Shown here: positions 16,137-25,750 of the stretch, in pieces
Numbering within the stretch: the first letter of the stretch is position 1
Layout of the letters: every line of letters begins with the position of its first letter
Program-made: the position numbers and the translations under genes
The notes under the pieces: model-generated
Databases searched by the model: none
Seen by the model: only the letters and a program-made list of their open reading frames with translations
What the model was told of the DNA's origin: nothing
Origin: Sphingomonas guangdongensis
Lineage (GTDB): Bacteria; Pseudomonadota; Alphaproteobacteria; Sphingomonadales; Sphingomonadaceae
Assembly (NCBI RefSeq): GCF_900199185.1
Contig: NZ_OBMI01000002.1
Location: forward strand, 434,001-498,000
DNA: 64,000 nucleotides
Reading direction: 5' to 3'

Positions 16137-17959
16137 GCGAGGGCGCGCAAGCGAGCGGCAGCCTGCTCCACGATGCAGTGCCGCTGCTCGGCTTCGCGCT
16201 GATCTTCGTGCTGCTGTTCCGCCGGCTGGGGCTGGGCGCCACGCTCGGCTACCTGGTCGCAGGCGCGCTGGTCGGGCCGCAGGTGCTGAACCTAGTCGGC
16301 GGCGCCGAGTCGAAGATGGACATCGCCGAGCTCGGCATCGTGCTGCTGCTGTTCCTGGTCGGGCTGGAGCTCAACCCGACGCGGCTGTGGCGCATGAAGG
16401 GCGACATCTTCGGTCTGGGGCTGCTCCAGGTCGTGCTGTGCGGCCTCGCGATCGCGGCGATCCTGTGGCTTGCGCCGAGCTTCTCGCCCTCGGCCGCACT
16501 CGCGCTCGGTCTGCCGCTGGCGCTCTCCTCGACCGCGCAGGTGCTCCCCATGCTTCAGTCGGCGGGCCGGCTGCGGACACCGTTCGGCGAGCGGGCGTTC
16601 GCGATCCTGCTGTTCCAGGACCTGTCGATCGTCCCGCTTATCACGATCGTCGCGGCCATGAGCCGCAACCCGGCCGACGCCGGCGGGCCGCCGGGCTGGC
16701 TGCTGACGCTCTACACGGTCGGCGCGATTGCCGCGTTGGTGGCGGCCGGGCGCTTCCTGCTCCGCCCGCTGTTCCGCTTGATCGGCAATCTGGGTGAGCG
16801 CGAGATGTTCGTGTTCGCCGGGCTGTTCACCGTGATCGCCAGCGCCGCGATGATGGAGGCGCTGGGCCTGTCGGCGGCACTCGGCGCGTTCGTCGCGGGC
16901 GTCATGCTTGCCGACTCCCCCTACCGGCACGAGCTGGAGGCGGACGTCGAGCCGTTCCGCTCGATCCTGCTTGGACTGTTCTTTCTCGCGGTCGGGATGA
17001 TGCTTGACCTGGGCGTCGTCGCGGAGCGGCCGCTCTTTGTGGTCTCAATGGCGCTGACGCTGGTCGCGGTGAAGGCGGCGATCATCACCGCAATCGGCCT
17101 CGCCTTTCGCATGGGCTGGCGCCAGGCGTTCGCGCTCGGACTGCTGCTCAGCCAGGGCGGCGAGTTCGGCTTCGTCCTGTTCGCGCAGGCGCAGAACGCG
17201 TTCCTGATCGCGCCGGAGGCGGCCAGCCTGTTCGGCGCGATCGTCACCCTGTCGATGGCGACTACCCCCTTCCTGATGATGATAACCCAGCGCTTCCGCG
17301 TCGAGCCGGTGAATCATCAGGAACGCGACGGGCCGCAGGCGGACGGGTCGAGCGCGATCATCGTCGGCTATGGCCGGTTCGGCCAGACCGTCGGGCAGAT
17401 GCTCGCGGCGCAGGGGATTGCGGTGACGCTGATCGATACGGATATCGAGATCATCGACATCGCCGGGCAGCTGGGCGCCAAGGTTTATTATGGCGACGGC
17501 ACCCGCGTCGACATGCTGCGCCAGGCGGGGGCGGCGGATGCCGAGCTGATCCTGTTCTGCAACGACGGCGACGGCGTCGATGCCGCGCTGGTCGAGGCGG
17601 TGCACGACAGCTTCCCAAATGCCGCGATCTTCGTACGCGCGTTCGACCGCCGCGCGCTTCTGGCGCTGCGTGGGTCACCAGCGGCGGGCGTGGTGCGCGA
17701 GGTGATCGAATCGGCGGTGCGTATGGCGCGGGATGCGATGACGGCGGTCGGCGTGGACGCGGGCGAGATCGATCGCACGGAGGACCTGTACCGCCGTCGC
17801 GATCACGAGCGGCTGAAGATCCAGCACGAGGCGGGTGACCTGCTGTCCGCCAGAGCCGCCGTCATCGCGGCGGGCGGGTGGAACGAGGCGGAGCTTGCCG
17901 AGCGCGAGCGGCCCGCGCCATTGCCGGAGCCGGAAGTCAAGGGGAGTGCGTGCGGATGA
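16133..17959 (+). CDS. CPA2 family cation:proton antiporter with RCK domain
   Basis: A 608-residue KefB/KefC-like transporter. Residues 15-390 contain about 12 membrane helices with characteristic GFALIFVLLFRRLGLGATLGY, LGIVLLLFLVGLELNP and LLLSQGGEFGFVLFAQ motifs. Residues about 405-520 are a Rossmann RCK/TrkA-N domain (IIVGYGRFGQTVGQML). A charged C-terminal helix follows. It would exchange K+ or Na+ for protons under nucleotide or thiol control. A KefF-type partner is not visible nearby. Confidence 0.92.
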   Translation: MSEGAQASGSLLHDAVPLLGFALIFVLLFRRLGLGATLGYLVAGALVGPQVLNLVGGAESKMDIAELGIVLLLFLVGLELNPTRLWRMKGDIFGLGLLQVVLCGLAIAAILWLAPSFSPSAALALGLPLALSSTAQVLPMLQSAGRLRTPFGERAFAILLFQDLSIVPLITIVAAMSRNPADAGGPPGWLLTLYTVGAIAALVAAGRFLLRPLFRLIGNLGEREMFVFAGLFTVIASAAMMEALGLSAALGAFVAGVMLADSPYRHELEADVEPFRSILLGLFFLAVGMMLDLGVVAERPLFVVSMALTLVAVKAAIITAIGLAFRMGWRQAFALGLLLSQGGEFGFVLFAQAQNAFLIAPEAASLFGAIVTLSMATTPFLMMITQRFRVEPVNHQERDGPQADGSSAIIVGYGRFGQTVGQMLAAQGIAVTLIDTDIEIIDIAGQLGAKVYYGDGTRVDMLRQAGAADAELILFCNDGDGVDAALVEAVHDSFPNAAIFVRAFDRRALLALRGSPAAGVVREVIESAVRMARDAMTAVGVDAGEIDRTEDLYRRRDHERLKIQHEAGDLLSARAAVIAAGGWNEAELAERERPAPLPEPEVKGSACG

Positions 17960-18285
17960 ACCTGCTTGCGGTGCTGGCGGCGCTGTCGGGCGCCCTTGCG
18001 GTGGGCGCGGGTGCGTTCGGCGCGCATGGGGCGGAGGGCAAGGCGGCCGAGTGGCTGCGCACCGGCGGCGAGTATCAGCTGATCCACGCGCTGGCCGCGC
18101 TGGTCGCGCTCCGGCTGGAGGCTCGCGGCGCGGGCTGGTGCTTTGTCGCAGGGGCGGCGGTGTTCGCAGGCTCGCTCTACCTCATGGCGCTCGGTGCGCC
18201 GCGGTGGCTTGGCGCCTTCACCCCGATCGGCGGAACGCTGCTGATCGCCGGGTGGCTGTGGCTTGCGTGGGTGGCTGCCCGATGA
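17956..18285 (+). CDS. DUF423 family membrane protein
   Basis: A 109-residue small membrane protein with four hydrophobic segments. It matches DUF423 (YgdD-like), with GALAVGAGAFGAHG near the start and YQLIHALAALVAL in the middle. The gene overlaps the antiporter stop (ATGA) and the next gene (ATGA), indicating translational coupling. The function of the family is unknown. Confidence 0.87.
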   Translation: MNLLAVLAALSGALAVGAGAFGAHGAEGKAAEWLRTGGEYQLIHALAALVALRLEARGAGWCFVAGAAVFAGSLYLMALGAPRWLGAFTPIGGTLLIAGWLWLAWVAAR

Positions 18286-18863
18286 TCGCCGCGGTGCTGC
18301 TGGGGCTCGCCATGCCGGCGCCTCTGCCCGGGGCGGTGCAGTCTGCCGAAGTGACCGAGCTGAGAGCGACCACGGCGCGGGTGCTCGCCCGACCGGAGCA
18401 GGCAACGCCTTGGGAGATGGCGCAGGCATCTCAGGCGCTGTGGTCGGAAGGCCGACGGCTGCAGGCGGCGTTCTGGTTCTATGTGTTCCAGCAGCGCAGC
18501 CGCGCTCACGCCGACGTCGACACGGGCGGCGATGGCGCGGCGGCGGTCAGGGCGTCGCTGAATGCGGCGCTGGGCGAGGAGATCAATCCCTGGCTCGGCA
18601 GTGACGTGGCAGCTTGGCGGGAGGTCGCGACCCGCGCGATGAGTTTCGAGGCGAAGCTGCCGATCGGGCCGGCACCGGCGGGCGTGTCGGCCGCTGCCTG
18701 GCGCGCGGCGGTGGCGAAGGCGCGCGCCGACTACCGCGCCGGCTACGAGGCGACGCTGGGCAAGGCGGATCCAGCCGAGATCGAAGGGACGCGGCGCGAG
18801 AACGGCCTGCCGGTCGGACCGCTCGATCAGCCCGGGCCTGCGCTGCCGGCGGAGTGGCGCTAG
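18282..18863 (+). CDS. Hypothetical exported protein
   Basis: A 193-residue protein with a likely signal peptide (about residues 1-18). The mature part contains [32 protein letters not shown], which could be a tetratricopeptide-like helical pair, and a C-terminal region rich in Ala and Arg. I do not recognise a family. Its ATG overlaps the DUF423 stop, so the two are co-translated. Confidence 0.65.
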   Translation: MIAAVLLGLAMPAPLPGAVQSAEVTELRATTARVLARPEQATPWEMAQASQALWSEGRRLQAAFWFYVFQQRSRAHADVDTGGDGAAAVRASLNAALGEEINPWLGSDVAAWREVATRAMSFEAKLPIGPAPAGVSAAAWRAAVAKARADYRAGYEATLGKADPAEIEGTRRENGLPVGPLDQPGPALPAEWR

Positions 18864-19018
18864 CCCGCGGCCTTCCGCTTCGCCTCGCCGCGGCAGCGGT
18901 CAGAGCAGTACACGACGTTGTCCCAGTCGCGCGCCCACTTCTTGCGCCAGGTAAAGGGGCGCTGGCAGACCGGGCAAATCTTGGTCGGCAGGTCGGCCTT
19001 ACGAACGCCGTTCGGCAT
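18860..19018 (-). CDS. DUF2256 zinc-ribbon protein
   Basis: A 52-residue protein with two Cys pairs, [16 protein letters not shown] and [11 protein letters not shown], typical of DUF2256. It probably binds one zinc. The small size and basic tail suggest nucleic-acid or protein binding, but the role is unknown. Its start lies inside the 3' end of aroB (20-bp overlap, different frame), so translation is probably coupled. Confidence 0.8.
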   Translation of the reverse strand: MPNGVRKADLPTKICPVCQRPFTWRKKWARDWDNVVYCSDRCRGEAKRKAAG

Positions 19019-20102
19019 CGAGGAACGCCTCCACTGCCGTGAGATCGACCGAGCGGTCGAGGTAGGTCTGCCCGATCCCGCGCGCGAGCAGGAAGGGGAG
19101 GGTGCCGGCATCCATCTTCTTGTCGTGGAGCATGTGCGCGACCAGCGCCTGCCCGTCGGCGTCGATGCCCGCTGCGGCCGCGCTGTCGGGCAGGCCGACC
19201 GCGCGCAGGTGCGCCTTGACCCGCTCCGCATCTTCGGCCGGGGCGATGCCCTGCGCTGCCGAGAAGCCGAAGGCGAGCGCCATGCCGGCCGCCACGCCCT
19301 CGCCGTGCAGCAGCCGGTCGGAGAAGCCGGCCTCCACCTCCAGCGCATGGCCAAAGGTGTGGCCGAGGTTCAGTAGTGCTCGCGTGCCGGTCGTCTCGCG
19401 TTCGTCGGCGGCGACAATTCGCGCCTTCGCCGCGACCGAGTGCGCGATGGCGTGCTCGCGCGCGGCAGGGTCGCCGGCGAGCAAGGCGCCGGCGTTCGCC
19501 TCGCACCAGGCGAAGAACGAGGGATCGTCGATCAGCCCGTATTTGACGACCTCGGCATAGCCGGCGCGCAGGTCGCGCGCGGGCAGCGTGTCGAGCACCT
19601 CCGGGTCGATCAGCACGAGCGCGGGCTGGTGGAAGCTGCCGACCAGGTTCTTGCCGGCGCGCGTGTTGATCGCGGTCTTGCCGCCGACGGAGGAGTCAAC
19701 CTGCGCGAGAAGCGTAGTCGGGACCTGCACGAAGCCGCAGCCGCGCTTTACGATCGAGCACGCGAAGCCGACCAGGTCGCCGATCACCCCGCCGCCGAGC
19801 GCCACGACATGGTCGCCGCGCTCCACGCCGAGCGCGATCAGCTGGTCGGTCAGCTGCTCCAGCGTCGCCCAGCTCTTGCTTGCTTCGCCCGGCGCCAGCA
19901 CGATCGCCTCGCTATCGACGCCCGCGGCGGAGAGGCTGGTGGTCAGTGTAGCGAGGTGCGGCCGGACATTCTCGTCACTGACGATCGCCATCCGGCGTCC
20001 GCGCGCGAGTGGGGCCAGATGGTCGCCGGCGCGCCCGAGCAGCCCGGCTTCGATCATCACGTCGTAGGAGCGGTCGCCGAGTGCGACCGGCACGATGGTC
20101 AT
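18999..20102 (-). CDS. aroB: 3-dehydroquinate synthase
   Basis: A 367-residue enzyme of the shikimate pathway that turns DAHP into 3-dehydroquinate using NAD and a metal. Characteristic segments are the [19 protein letters not shown] loop, the [19 protein letters not shown] substrate/NAD region and the metal ligands in [12 protein letters not shown]. It overlaps aroK by 4 nt, forming the usual aroKB pair. Confidence 0.96.
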   Translation of the reverse strand: MTIVPVALGDRSYDVMIEAGLLGRAGDHLAPLARGRRMAIVSDENVRPHLATLTTSLSAAGVDSEAIVLAPGEASKSWATLEQLTDQLIALGVERGDHVVALGGGVIGDLVGFACSIVKRGCGFVQVPTTLLAQVDSSVGGKTAINTRAGKNLVGSFHQPALVLIDPEVLDTLPARDLRAGYAEVVKYGLIDDPSFFAWCEANAGALLAGDPAAREHAIAHSVAAKARIVAADERETTGTRALLNLGHTFGHALEVEAGFSDRLLHGEGVAAGMALAFGFSAAQGIAPAEDAERVKAHLRAVGLPDSAAAAGIDADGQALVAHMLHDKKMDAGTLPFLLARGIGQTYLDRSVDLTAVEAFLDAERRS

Positions 20103-20638
20103 TGCGTGAGTGCCCTCAGGATCGCGGTCACGGTCGCCTCATGCGGCGCGTGGACGCTCGGGATGCGGATCGGGGCCTGCGCATAGATCGGATTGCGCGT
20201 GTGCGCGAGGTCGCGCAGCACCTGATGCGGGTCGCGCCCGCGGAGCAGCGGGCGGGTGTCGCGCCGGCGAACCCGCTCGGCGAGGACGGCGGGATCGGCG
20301 TCCAGCCAGATCGCGGTCGCCTCCCGCAGGATCAGTGCACGAGTCTCGTCGTTGATGAAGGCACCGCCGCCGGTCGCGATGACCTTGGGGGTGCCGTCGA
20401 TCAGCCGGGCGATGACCCGGCGCTCTCCGTCACGGAAGTGCGCCTCGCCGAAGCGTTCGAAGATCTCGGCGACCGTCATCCCCGCGGCGGTCTCGATTTC
20501 CGTGTCGGCGTCCACGAAGGCGAGCCCGAGCCGCTGCGCCAGCCGGCGGCCGACCGTCGACTTGCCTGCCCCCATCAGCCCCACCAGCACGATCGGCCGG
20601 GTGGTCGCCGCGCTATCGGGAAGGACTTGGGTCTGCAT
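20099..20638 (-). CDS. aroK: Shikimate kinase
   Basis: A 179-residue P-loop kinase. The Walker A motif is GLMGAGKST, followed by the shikimate-binding DADTEIE, a Walker-B-like VIATGGGAF and the lid region RPLLRGRDP. It phosphorylates shikimate in aromatic amino acid synthesis and is the first gene of aroK-aroB-DUF2256. Confidence 0.95.
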   Translation of the reverse strand: MQTQVLPDSAATTRPIVLVGLMGAGKSTVGRRLAQRLGLAFVDADTEIETAAGMTVAEIFERFGEAHFRDGERRVIARLIDGTPKVIATGGGAFINDETRALILREATAIWLDADPAVLAERVRRRDTRPLLRGRDPHQVLRDLAHTRNPIYAQAPIRIPSVHAPHEATVTAILRALTQ

Positions 20639-20718
20639 CGGCAGGGGCTATACAGCGCGGGGGGCGCTCGGGCAAAAGGCCCGCCCATGTTTCCCCGTGC
20701 TTACCCGAAAGGCGTTCC

Positions 20719-20853
20719 ATGTCCCGTCCGCTCGTCATCCTGATCGTCGCTGCGGTGGTGCTGGTCGTGGGGCTGTTCGTGCTGGCGGGCCGCGACACCA
20801 GCGTTGCGCCGACCCGCGTCGAGAAGGCGGTCTCGCTTGAAAAGCTCTCGTAA
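20719..20853 (+). CDS. Small single-span membrane protein
   Basis: A 44-residue protein with one strongly hydrophobic helix (residues 4-23) and a short polar C-terminal tail. Its C-terminus overlaps the start of the following long gene by 17 nt in a different frame. Lying just after an 80-bp divergent promoter region shared with aroK, it appears to open the operon to xerD. I infer it is real from position, hydrophobicity and overlap; no family was recognised. Confidence 0.6.
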   Translation: MSRPLVILIVAAVVLVVGLFVLAGRDTSVAPTRVEKAVSLEKLS

Positions 20854-22645
20854 CGCGCGCGCTGCCGCGCTGCTGCTGGCGGCGCTTGGCGCGGGCGGCG
20901 GACTGGCGACAGGGCAGGACCGGCCCGAATCGATCCTGCCGCCCGGGTTCAACGATCCTGTCCAGCCGGCGCCTGCCCCGACGCCGGCGCCCGCTCCGGT
21001 GCGACCGCCGGCGAGCGGCGCGGCGCCCAGCGCGTCCAATCCGTCCGGCGCGGTGCCGCCGCCGCCGCTGCCGGTCGCGGGCACGACGCCGTCACCGACG
21101 CCGTCCGCCACGCCGACGCCGGTCGATCTCACCGCCTATGAACTGCCGGCCTACGCCCGCCGCTCGCTGGCCGACGTCGGCGCCACCACCGCCGAAAGCG
21201 CCGGGCTGAGCGGCAGTGCGTTCGGTCGGGCAGGAGGGCGCGGCATCGGCACGCTGATGCACGAGCTCGACGCGCCACTGCCGTCGCGGTGGCTGTCGAT
21301 CGCACTGCGCCGCGCGCTGATGGCGCAGGTGGAGACGCCCGCGGGCATCAACGGCGCCGACTTCGCCGCCGAGCGGGCCTGGCTGCTGCTGCGAATGGGC
21401 GAGGCGGACGGGGCGCGGGCTGTCGTGCAGAGCGTGGACGTACAGGATTACTCGCCCAAGCTGTTCCAGGTCGGCATGCAGGCGATGCTGGCGACCGGAG
21501 ATCCCGCCGGGCTGTGCCCGATGGCCGATCCGGCGATCCGCGTGTCGGGCGAGCGCGGCTGGCGGTTCGCGCGCGCGATGTGCGCGGCCCTGGGCGGAAA
21601 AGGCCCGCAGTCGCGCGCCCTGCTGCGGGAGGCGCGGCGGGGCATGCAACGCTCGGTCGACACGCTGCTGGCCGAGAAGGTGGTCGGCGCAGCCGCGGGC
21701 GGGGCGGTCACGATCGAGTGGGCGGGGGTCGATCGGCTGACCGCTTGGCGCTACGGCCTGGCGACCGCGACCGGCGTGGAGATCCCGGACGAGCTGCTTG
21801 CCGGTACCCGGCCGCAGGTGGCCGGCTGGCGCGCGACTGCGCCGATGCTCGATTCGGCGGCACGGGTGACGCCAGCGAACTGGGCGGCGAGCCAGGGCGT
21901 ACTTTCCCATGCCGCGCTGGTCGACCTGTACGCGGAGGTGGAGGCGGGTGACGGCCAGAACAGCGCGGCGCGCGCGCTCGGCCGTGACCTCCGGACGCTG
22001 TACGGAGAAGGGACCGTCGACGAGCGGCTGGCGCTGCTGCGCCGCATCTGGGACGGCGGCGAGGGCCGGCGCGCGCGCTACGCCCGCCAGGTGCTCACCG
22101 CGCGCGCGGCGACCTTTGTCCCGCCATCGGCCGAGCGGGCCGGGGATGCGCCGCGGCTGATCGGAGCAATGCTGACCGCCGGGTACGACATCGCCGCGGC
22201 GCGCTGGTGGAGCGCGGTGCCGGCGGCGAGCAACGGCTGGGCGATGCTGGCGCTCGCCGATCCGCGCGGCCGGCGCTGGAGCGCGGGCGATGTCGACAGC
22301 TACGGCGATGCCGATGCCGATGCCGATCCGCAGCGGCTGAAGGCGCGCATGCTGCTCGCCGGGCTGACCGGGCTCGGCCGGCTGCCGATCGATGCCGCCG
22401 AGCAGCTGGCACAGCCGCTCGGCGTGCGATTCGGCGCGGAGAACGCCTGGACCCGGGCGATCCAGGCGGCGGCCGACCGCGGCGAGGGCGGGACGGTGCT
22501 GCTGCTCGCCGCCGTCGGCATGCAGACGCCCGACTGGCGCGGGGTGCCGCCGGAGGTGCTGTTCCACGCCTGCCGCGCGCTCCGCGCGACCGAACAGGAA
22601 GGCGTCGCCCGGATGATCGCGGCCGAGGCGATCGCGCGGCTTTGA
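20837..22645 (+). CDS. Large exported protein of unknown function
   Basis: A 602-residue protein. The TTG start at 20837 gives a good signal peptide (MKSSRNARAAALLLAALGA). Residues about 35-95 are Pro/Ala/Thr/Ser-rich and probably unstructured. The remainder is helical, with repeated Ala/Leu/Arg-rich segments that suggest TPR-like or superhelical packing. Such proteins directly precede xerD in sphingomonads and are sometimes mislabelled as antifreeze proteins from the low-complexity region. Its stop overlaps the xerD start. No function is assigned. Confidence 0.7.
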   Translation: MKSSRNARAAALLLAALGAGGGLATGQDRPESILPPGFNDPVQPAPAPTPAPAPVRPPASGAAPSASNPSGAVPPPPLPVAGTTPSPTPSATPTPVDLTAYELPAYARRSLADVGATTAESAGLSGSAFGRAGGRGIGTLMHELDAPLPSRWLSIALRRALMAQVETPAGINGADFAAERAWLLLRMGEADGARAVVQSVDVQDYSPKLFQVGMQAMLATGDPAGLCPMADPAIRVSGERGWRFARAMCAALGGKGPQSRALLREARRGMQRSVDTLLAEKVVGAAAGGAVTIEWAGVDRLTAWRYGLATATGVEIPDELLAGTRPQVAGWRATAPMLDSAARVTPANWAASQGVLSHAALVDLYAEVEAGDGQNSAARALGRDLRTLYGEGTVDERLALLRRIWDGGEGRRARYARQVLTARAATFVPPSAERAGDAPRLIGAMLTAGYDIAAARWWSAVPAASNGWAMLALADPRGRRWSAGDVDSYGDADADADPQRLKARMLLAGLTGLGRLPIDAAEQLAQPLGVRFGAENAWTRAIQAAADRGEGGTVLLLAAVGMQTPDWRGVPPEVLFHACRALRATEQEGVARMIAAEAIARL

Positions 22646-23550
22646 TCGGCACCGGCGACGACCGCGCGCTGATCGACCGCTTCCTGGAGATGATGGCGGC
22701 GGAGGCGGGCGCGGCGGCCAACACGCTGGCGGCCTACCGCTCCGACCTGACGCTCGCCTCCGGCGAAATCGGCGGGCGGCTGGCAGCGGCGGATGCGGGC
22801 GTGATCGCGCGGCTCGCCGACGGCTGGAGCACGCTTGCCCGCTCGACCGTCGCGCGCAAGGCGGCGGCGCTGCGGCGCTTCTACGGGTTCCTGGCGGCGG
22901 AGGGGCTGCGCAACGACGATCCCTCGGCTGCGCTGCCGCGGCCGGGCGCCGCGCGCCCGCTGCCCAAGTCGCTCTCGGTCGCCGAGGTCGACGCGCTGTT
23001 CGCCGCTGTCGCCGAGCGGCAGGCGCGGGTTCCGGCCGATCCGCTCGACCTGCGGCTCGCGGCATTGATCGAGCTGCTCTACGGCTCCGGCCTGCGCGCG
23101 ACGGAGCTGGTGTCGCTGCCGCGGGGCAGCATCGCATCCGATCGCCCCTACCTGATCCTGCGCGGCAAGGGCGGGCGCGAGCGGCTGGTACCGATCTCCG
23201 ACCGGGCGCGCGCGGCGGTTGCCGCGTGGCGGGAGCAGGTGCCCGCCGACAGCCCGTGGCTGTTCCCGTCGGGGCGCAAGCACCTGTCCCGCGTCCGCCT
23301 GTACCAGCTGGTAAAGGCGCTCGCGGCCGCGGCCGGGATCACGCCGACGCGGCTCAGCCCGCACGTTCTGCGCCACGCCTTTGCCACCCATCTGCTCGCG
23401 GGCGGCGCCGACCTGCGCGCGCTGCAGGCGATGCTGGGCCACGCCGACATCGCCACCACCGAGATCTACACGCACGTCGATGCGAGCCGGCTGGTCGAGC
23501 TGGTCAACACGCGCCACCCGCTCGTTGACGGGGCCGGCCAGCGGCCCTAG
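22642..23550 (+). CDS. xerD: Site-specific tyrosine recombinase, XerD type
   Basis: A 302-residue recombinase. The N-terminal SAM-like DNA-binding domain ([23 protein letters not shown]) is followed by the catalytic domain: Arg in GSGLRATEL, Lys in [11 protein letters not shown]-x-x-R in [12 protein letters not shown], and the Tyr nucleophile in TTEIYTHV. With XerC it resolves chromosome dimers at dif. The TTG start overlaps the stop of the preceding gene. No flanking mobile genes are seen, so a housekeeping role is preferred over an integrase. Confidence 0.92.
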   Translation: MIGTGDDRALIDRFLEMMAAEAGAAANTLAAYRSDLTLASGEIGGRLAAADAGVIARLADGWSTLARSTVARKAAALRRFYGFLAAEGLRNDDPSAALPRPGAARPLPKSLSVAEVDALFAAVAERQARVPADPLDLRLAALIELLYGSGLRATELVSLPRGSIASDRPYLILRGKGGRERLVPISDRARAAVAAWREQVPADSPWLFPSGRKHLSRVRLYQLVKALAAAAGITPTRLSPHVLRHAFATHLLAGGADLRALQAMLGHADIATTEIYTHVDASRLVELVNTRHPLVDGAGQRP

Positions 23551-23561
23551 CGGACGCGCCC

Positions 23562-24509
23562 ATGCAGAGCTTCCTGGATTTCGAGAAACCGATCGCCGAG
23601 TTGCAGGGTCGGATCGACGAGCTGCGCCAGACCGCGCAGAACGGCGAGCTGGACATCGACGCGGAGGTCGGCCGGCTTCAGGCGAAGTCCGACAAGCTGC
23701 TGCGCGACACCTATGCCCGGCTGACCCCCTGGCAGAAGACGCAGGTCGCGCGACACCCGGAGCGGCCGCACCTCAAGCACTACCTAGCCGGGCTGGTCGA
23801 GGACTTCATGGCGCTGGGCGGCGACCGGGCGTTCGGCGACGACCAGGCGATCATCGGCGGGCTCGCTCGGTTCCGCGGCCGGCGCGTGATGGTGATCGGG
23901 CACGAAAAGGGCGACGATACCGCCAGCCGGCTGCGCCACAATTTCGGGATGGGGAAGCCGGAGGGCTATCGCAAGGCGATCCGGCTGATGAAGCTCGCCG
24001 ATCGCTTCGGACTGCCCGTGCTGACGCTGGTCGACACGTCCGGCGCGTTCCCGGGCGTCCAGGCGGAGGAGCGGGGGCAGGCGGAAGCGATCGCGCGATC
24101 GACGGAGGCGTGCCTGGAGGTCGGGGTGCCGGTCGTCGCCGCGATCGTCGGGGAGGGCGGATCGGGCGGTGCGGTGGCGCTTGCCACCGGCAATACCGTT
24201 CTGATGTTCGAGCACGCGGTGTATTCGGTGATCTCGCCGGAGGGCTGCGCCTCCATCCTGTGGCGAACCGCCGAGAAGGCCGCGGACGCGGCAGAGGCGA
24301 TGAAGGTGACCGCGCAGGATCTGAAGGCGCTCGGCGTGATCGACACGATCGTGCCGGAGCCGTTGGGCGGCGCGCACCGGGACCCGTCGGCGGCCATCAC
24401 CGCGCTCGGCGACGCGCTGGAAGGGGCGTTGAACCTACTGGCCGACCGCGATCCGGCGACCGTCCGCGCCGAGCGGCGGCGTAAGTTCCTGGAAATCGGC
24501 CGGGTCTGA
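23562..24509 (+). CDS. accA: Acetyl-CoA carboxylase carboxyltransferase subunit alpha
   Basis: A 315-residue crotonase-fold subunit that pairs with AccD to carboxylate acetyl-CoA from biotin. Landmarks are [19 protein letters not shown] at the N-terminus, [36 protein letters not shown] and the oxyanion-type [12 protein letters not shown]. Length is typical. Confidence 0.96.
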   Translation: MQSFLDFEKPIAELQGRIDELRQTAQNGELDIDAEVGRLQAKSDKLLRDTYARLTPWQKTQVARHPERPHLKHYLAGLVEDFMALGGDRAFGDDQAIIGGLARFRGRRVMVIGHEKGDDTASRLRHNFGMGKPEGYRKAIRLMKLADRFGLPVLTLVDTSGAFPGVQAEERGQAEAIARSTEACLEVGVPVVAAIVGEGGSGGAVALATGNTVLMFEHAVYSVISPEGCASILWRTAEKAADAAEAMKVTAQDLKALGVIDTIVPEPLGGAHRDPSAAITALGDALEGALNLLADRDPATVRAERRRKFLEIGRV

Positions 24510-24545
24510 TCCCGGCCAACCCCGCTGCCCAGTTGATCGGGGAAA

Positions 24546-24716
24546 TCAGCTGGCCTTCATGTTAGAGCCGACGTTGGTGAACGTCGTCTTCAGCCGGTTG
24601 CCGAGCGTGCCCATCGCGGCGATCGCGGCAACGGCGATCAGGGCGGCGATAAGCCCGTACTCGATGGCAGTTGCGGCGCGCTTGTTCGGCATCACTGCCA
24701 GGAACTTGCGAAGCAT
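24546..24716 (-). CDS. Flp/Fap type IVb pilin
   Basis: A 56-residue prepilin with a short basic leader and the Flp signature ATAIEYGLIAALIAVAAIAA. The processing Glu and Tyr follow the cleavage site. The C-terminal 30 residues are nearly identical to the neighbouring pilin at 24793-24960, showing a recent tandem duplication. No tad/cpa secretion genes are present in this window, so assembly depends on genes elsewhere. Confidence 0.9.
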   Translation of the reverse strand: MLRKFLAVMPNKRAATAIEYGLIAALIAVAAIAAMGTLGNRLKTTFTNVGSNMKAS

Positions 24717-24735
24717 GGTTAAACCCCTTTTCTAT

Positions 24736-24769
24736 GAAAAAGGGCGGCGAAACCGAGTTCCGCCGCCCT
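24736..24769 (-). terminator. Rho-independent terminator after the second Flp pilin
   Basis: AGGGCGGCG (24741-24749) pairs with CGCCGCCCT (24761-24769) around an 11-nt loop. Read on the minus strand, the stem is followed by TTTTTC. It lies between two tandem minus-strand pilin genes, so it would limit read-through from the upstream, abundantly expressed pilin. Confidence 0.85.
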
Positions 24770-24792
24770 GATCATTTCAGTGAACCGAAAGC

Positions 24793-24960
24793 TTACGAGG
24801 CCTTCATGTTCGAACCGACGTTGGTGAACGTCGTCTTCAGCTGGTTGCCCAGCGTGCCCATCGCGGCGATCGCGGCAACCGCGATCAGAGCGGCGATCAG
24901 ACCGTACTCGATGGCGGTCGCGCCCTTCGAGTTCTTCAGGAACGAACGAATCTTCTGCAT
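24793..24960 (-). CDS. Flp/Fap type IVb pilin
   Basis: A 55-residue prepilin (MQKIRSFLKNSKGATAIEYG at the N-terminus) with the same hydrophobic helix and C-terminal TTFTNVGSNMKAS as the adjacent pilin. The ATG at 24960 is chosen because Flp leaders are short and because an upstream GGAGATCG ribosome site fits. A 118-bp upstream region probably contains its promoter and a leader. Confidence 0.92.
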   Translation of the reverse strand: MQKIRSFLKNSKGATAIEYGLIAALIAVAAIAAMGTLGNQLKTTFTNVGSNMKAS

Positions 24961-25078
24961 AACGATCTCCACTGTTCGAAACTTCAACTCACCCGGCCAA
25001 GCCGGAGTGTTCCGGATCAGCAAATGCGTTTCTATGGGTGAGGCATTGAGAAAAGGTTTACGCGGCAAGGCGGTGAAA

Positions 25079-25264
25079 TCAGGAAACGACGGAGTCGATC
25101 TTGGTCGACACGTTGTTCCACATGTCGCCGGTCGTGGTGCCCACGACGCGCGCGCCGGTGACCAGCGCCAGGAAGATCAGCGCCAGGATCAGGCCGTACT
25201 CGACCGCGGTCGCGCCGCGGCGATCGTCGAGCAGGCGGTTGAGGTATCTGATCAGCAGGCGCAT
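25079..25264 (-). CDS. Flp/Fap type IVb pilin (divergent)
   Basis: A 61-residue prepilin with the leader MRLLIRYLNRLLDDRRG followed by ATAVEYGLILALIFLALVTG. The C-terminus (DMWNNVSTKIDSVVS) differs from the two neighbours, so this is an older paralogue. It may be the minor pilin or a separate subunit. Confidence 0.9.
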   Translation of the reverse strand: MRLLIRYLNRLLDDRRGATAVEYGLILALIFLALVTGARVVGTTTGDMWNNVSTKIDSVVS

Positions 25265-25318
25265 GGGACCGATCGATTGCTAGCCTGCTCACTCTAGGCG
25301 CCGGAGGTTAAGCGAAAG

Positions 25319-25735
25319 TTGTCAGACGCTGCTGCCAACCCCCTGCTGCTCGTCGTCGCGGCGGCGATGGTCGACGGGGACGGCCGTGTGCTGGTGCAGC
25401 AGCGTCCGCCGGGGAAGCCGATGGCGGGCCTGTGGGAGTTCCCCGGCGGCAAGGTCGATCCCGGCGAGGAGCCGGAGGCGGCGCTGGTGCGCGAGCTTCA
25501 TGAGGAGTTGGGCGTGACGGTCGATCACGCCTGCCTGGCGCCCGCGACTTTCGCCAGCGAAGCGCTGGGCGAGCGGCACCTGCTGCTGCTGCTGTACGCG
25601 CTGCGCAAGTGGCGCGGCGTTCCCGAGGCCCGCCACGCGACGGCGTTGCGCTGGGTTCGGCCGGTCGAGCTCCATAAGCTCCCCATGCCGCCCGCCGACC
25701 GCCCGCTGATCGGCCTGCTGGAGGCGCTGCTCTAG
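25319..25735 (+). CDS. mutT: MutT-type NUDIX pyrophosphohydrolase
   Basis: A 138-residue hydrolase with the full NUDIX box, Gly-Lys-Val-Asp-Pro-Gly-Glu ... Arg-Glu-Leu-His-Glu-Glu-Leu-Gly (about residues 42-64). The N-terminal VLVQQRPPGKPMAGLWEFPGG and the length fit MutT-like (8-oxo-)dGTP diphosphatases, which remove oxidised nucleotides. It begins at TTG 25319. Other NUDIX substrates cannot be excluded. Confidence 0.88.
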   Translation: MSDAAANPLLLVVAAAMVDGDGRVLVQQRPPGKPMAGLWEFPGGKVDPGEEPEAALVRELHEELGVTVDHACLAPATFASEALGERHLLLLLYALRKWRGVPEARHATALRWVRPVELHKLPMPPADRPLIGLLEALL

Positions 25736-25750
25736 GGTCGAGTACAGACC

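Noticed and set aside
22642..23550. Tyrosine recombinase as integrase of a genomic island
   Set aside because: No attachment repeats, tRNA junction or phage genes flank it, and it sits in a housekeeping operon context with accA, so XerD is preferred.
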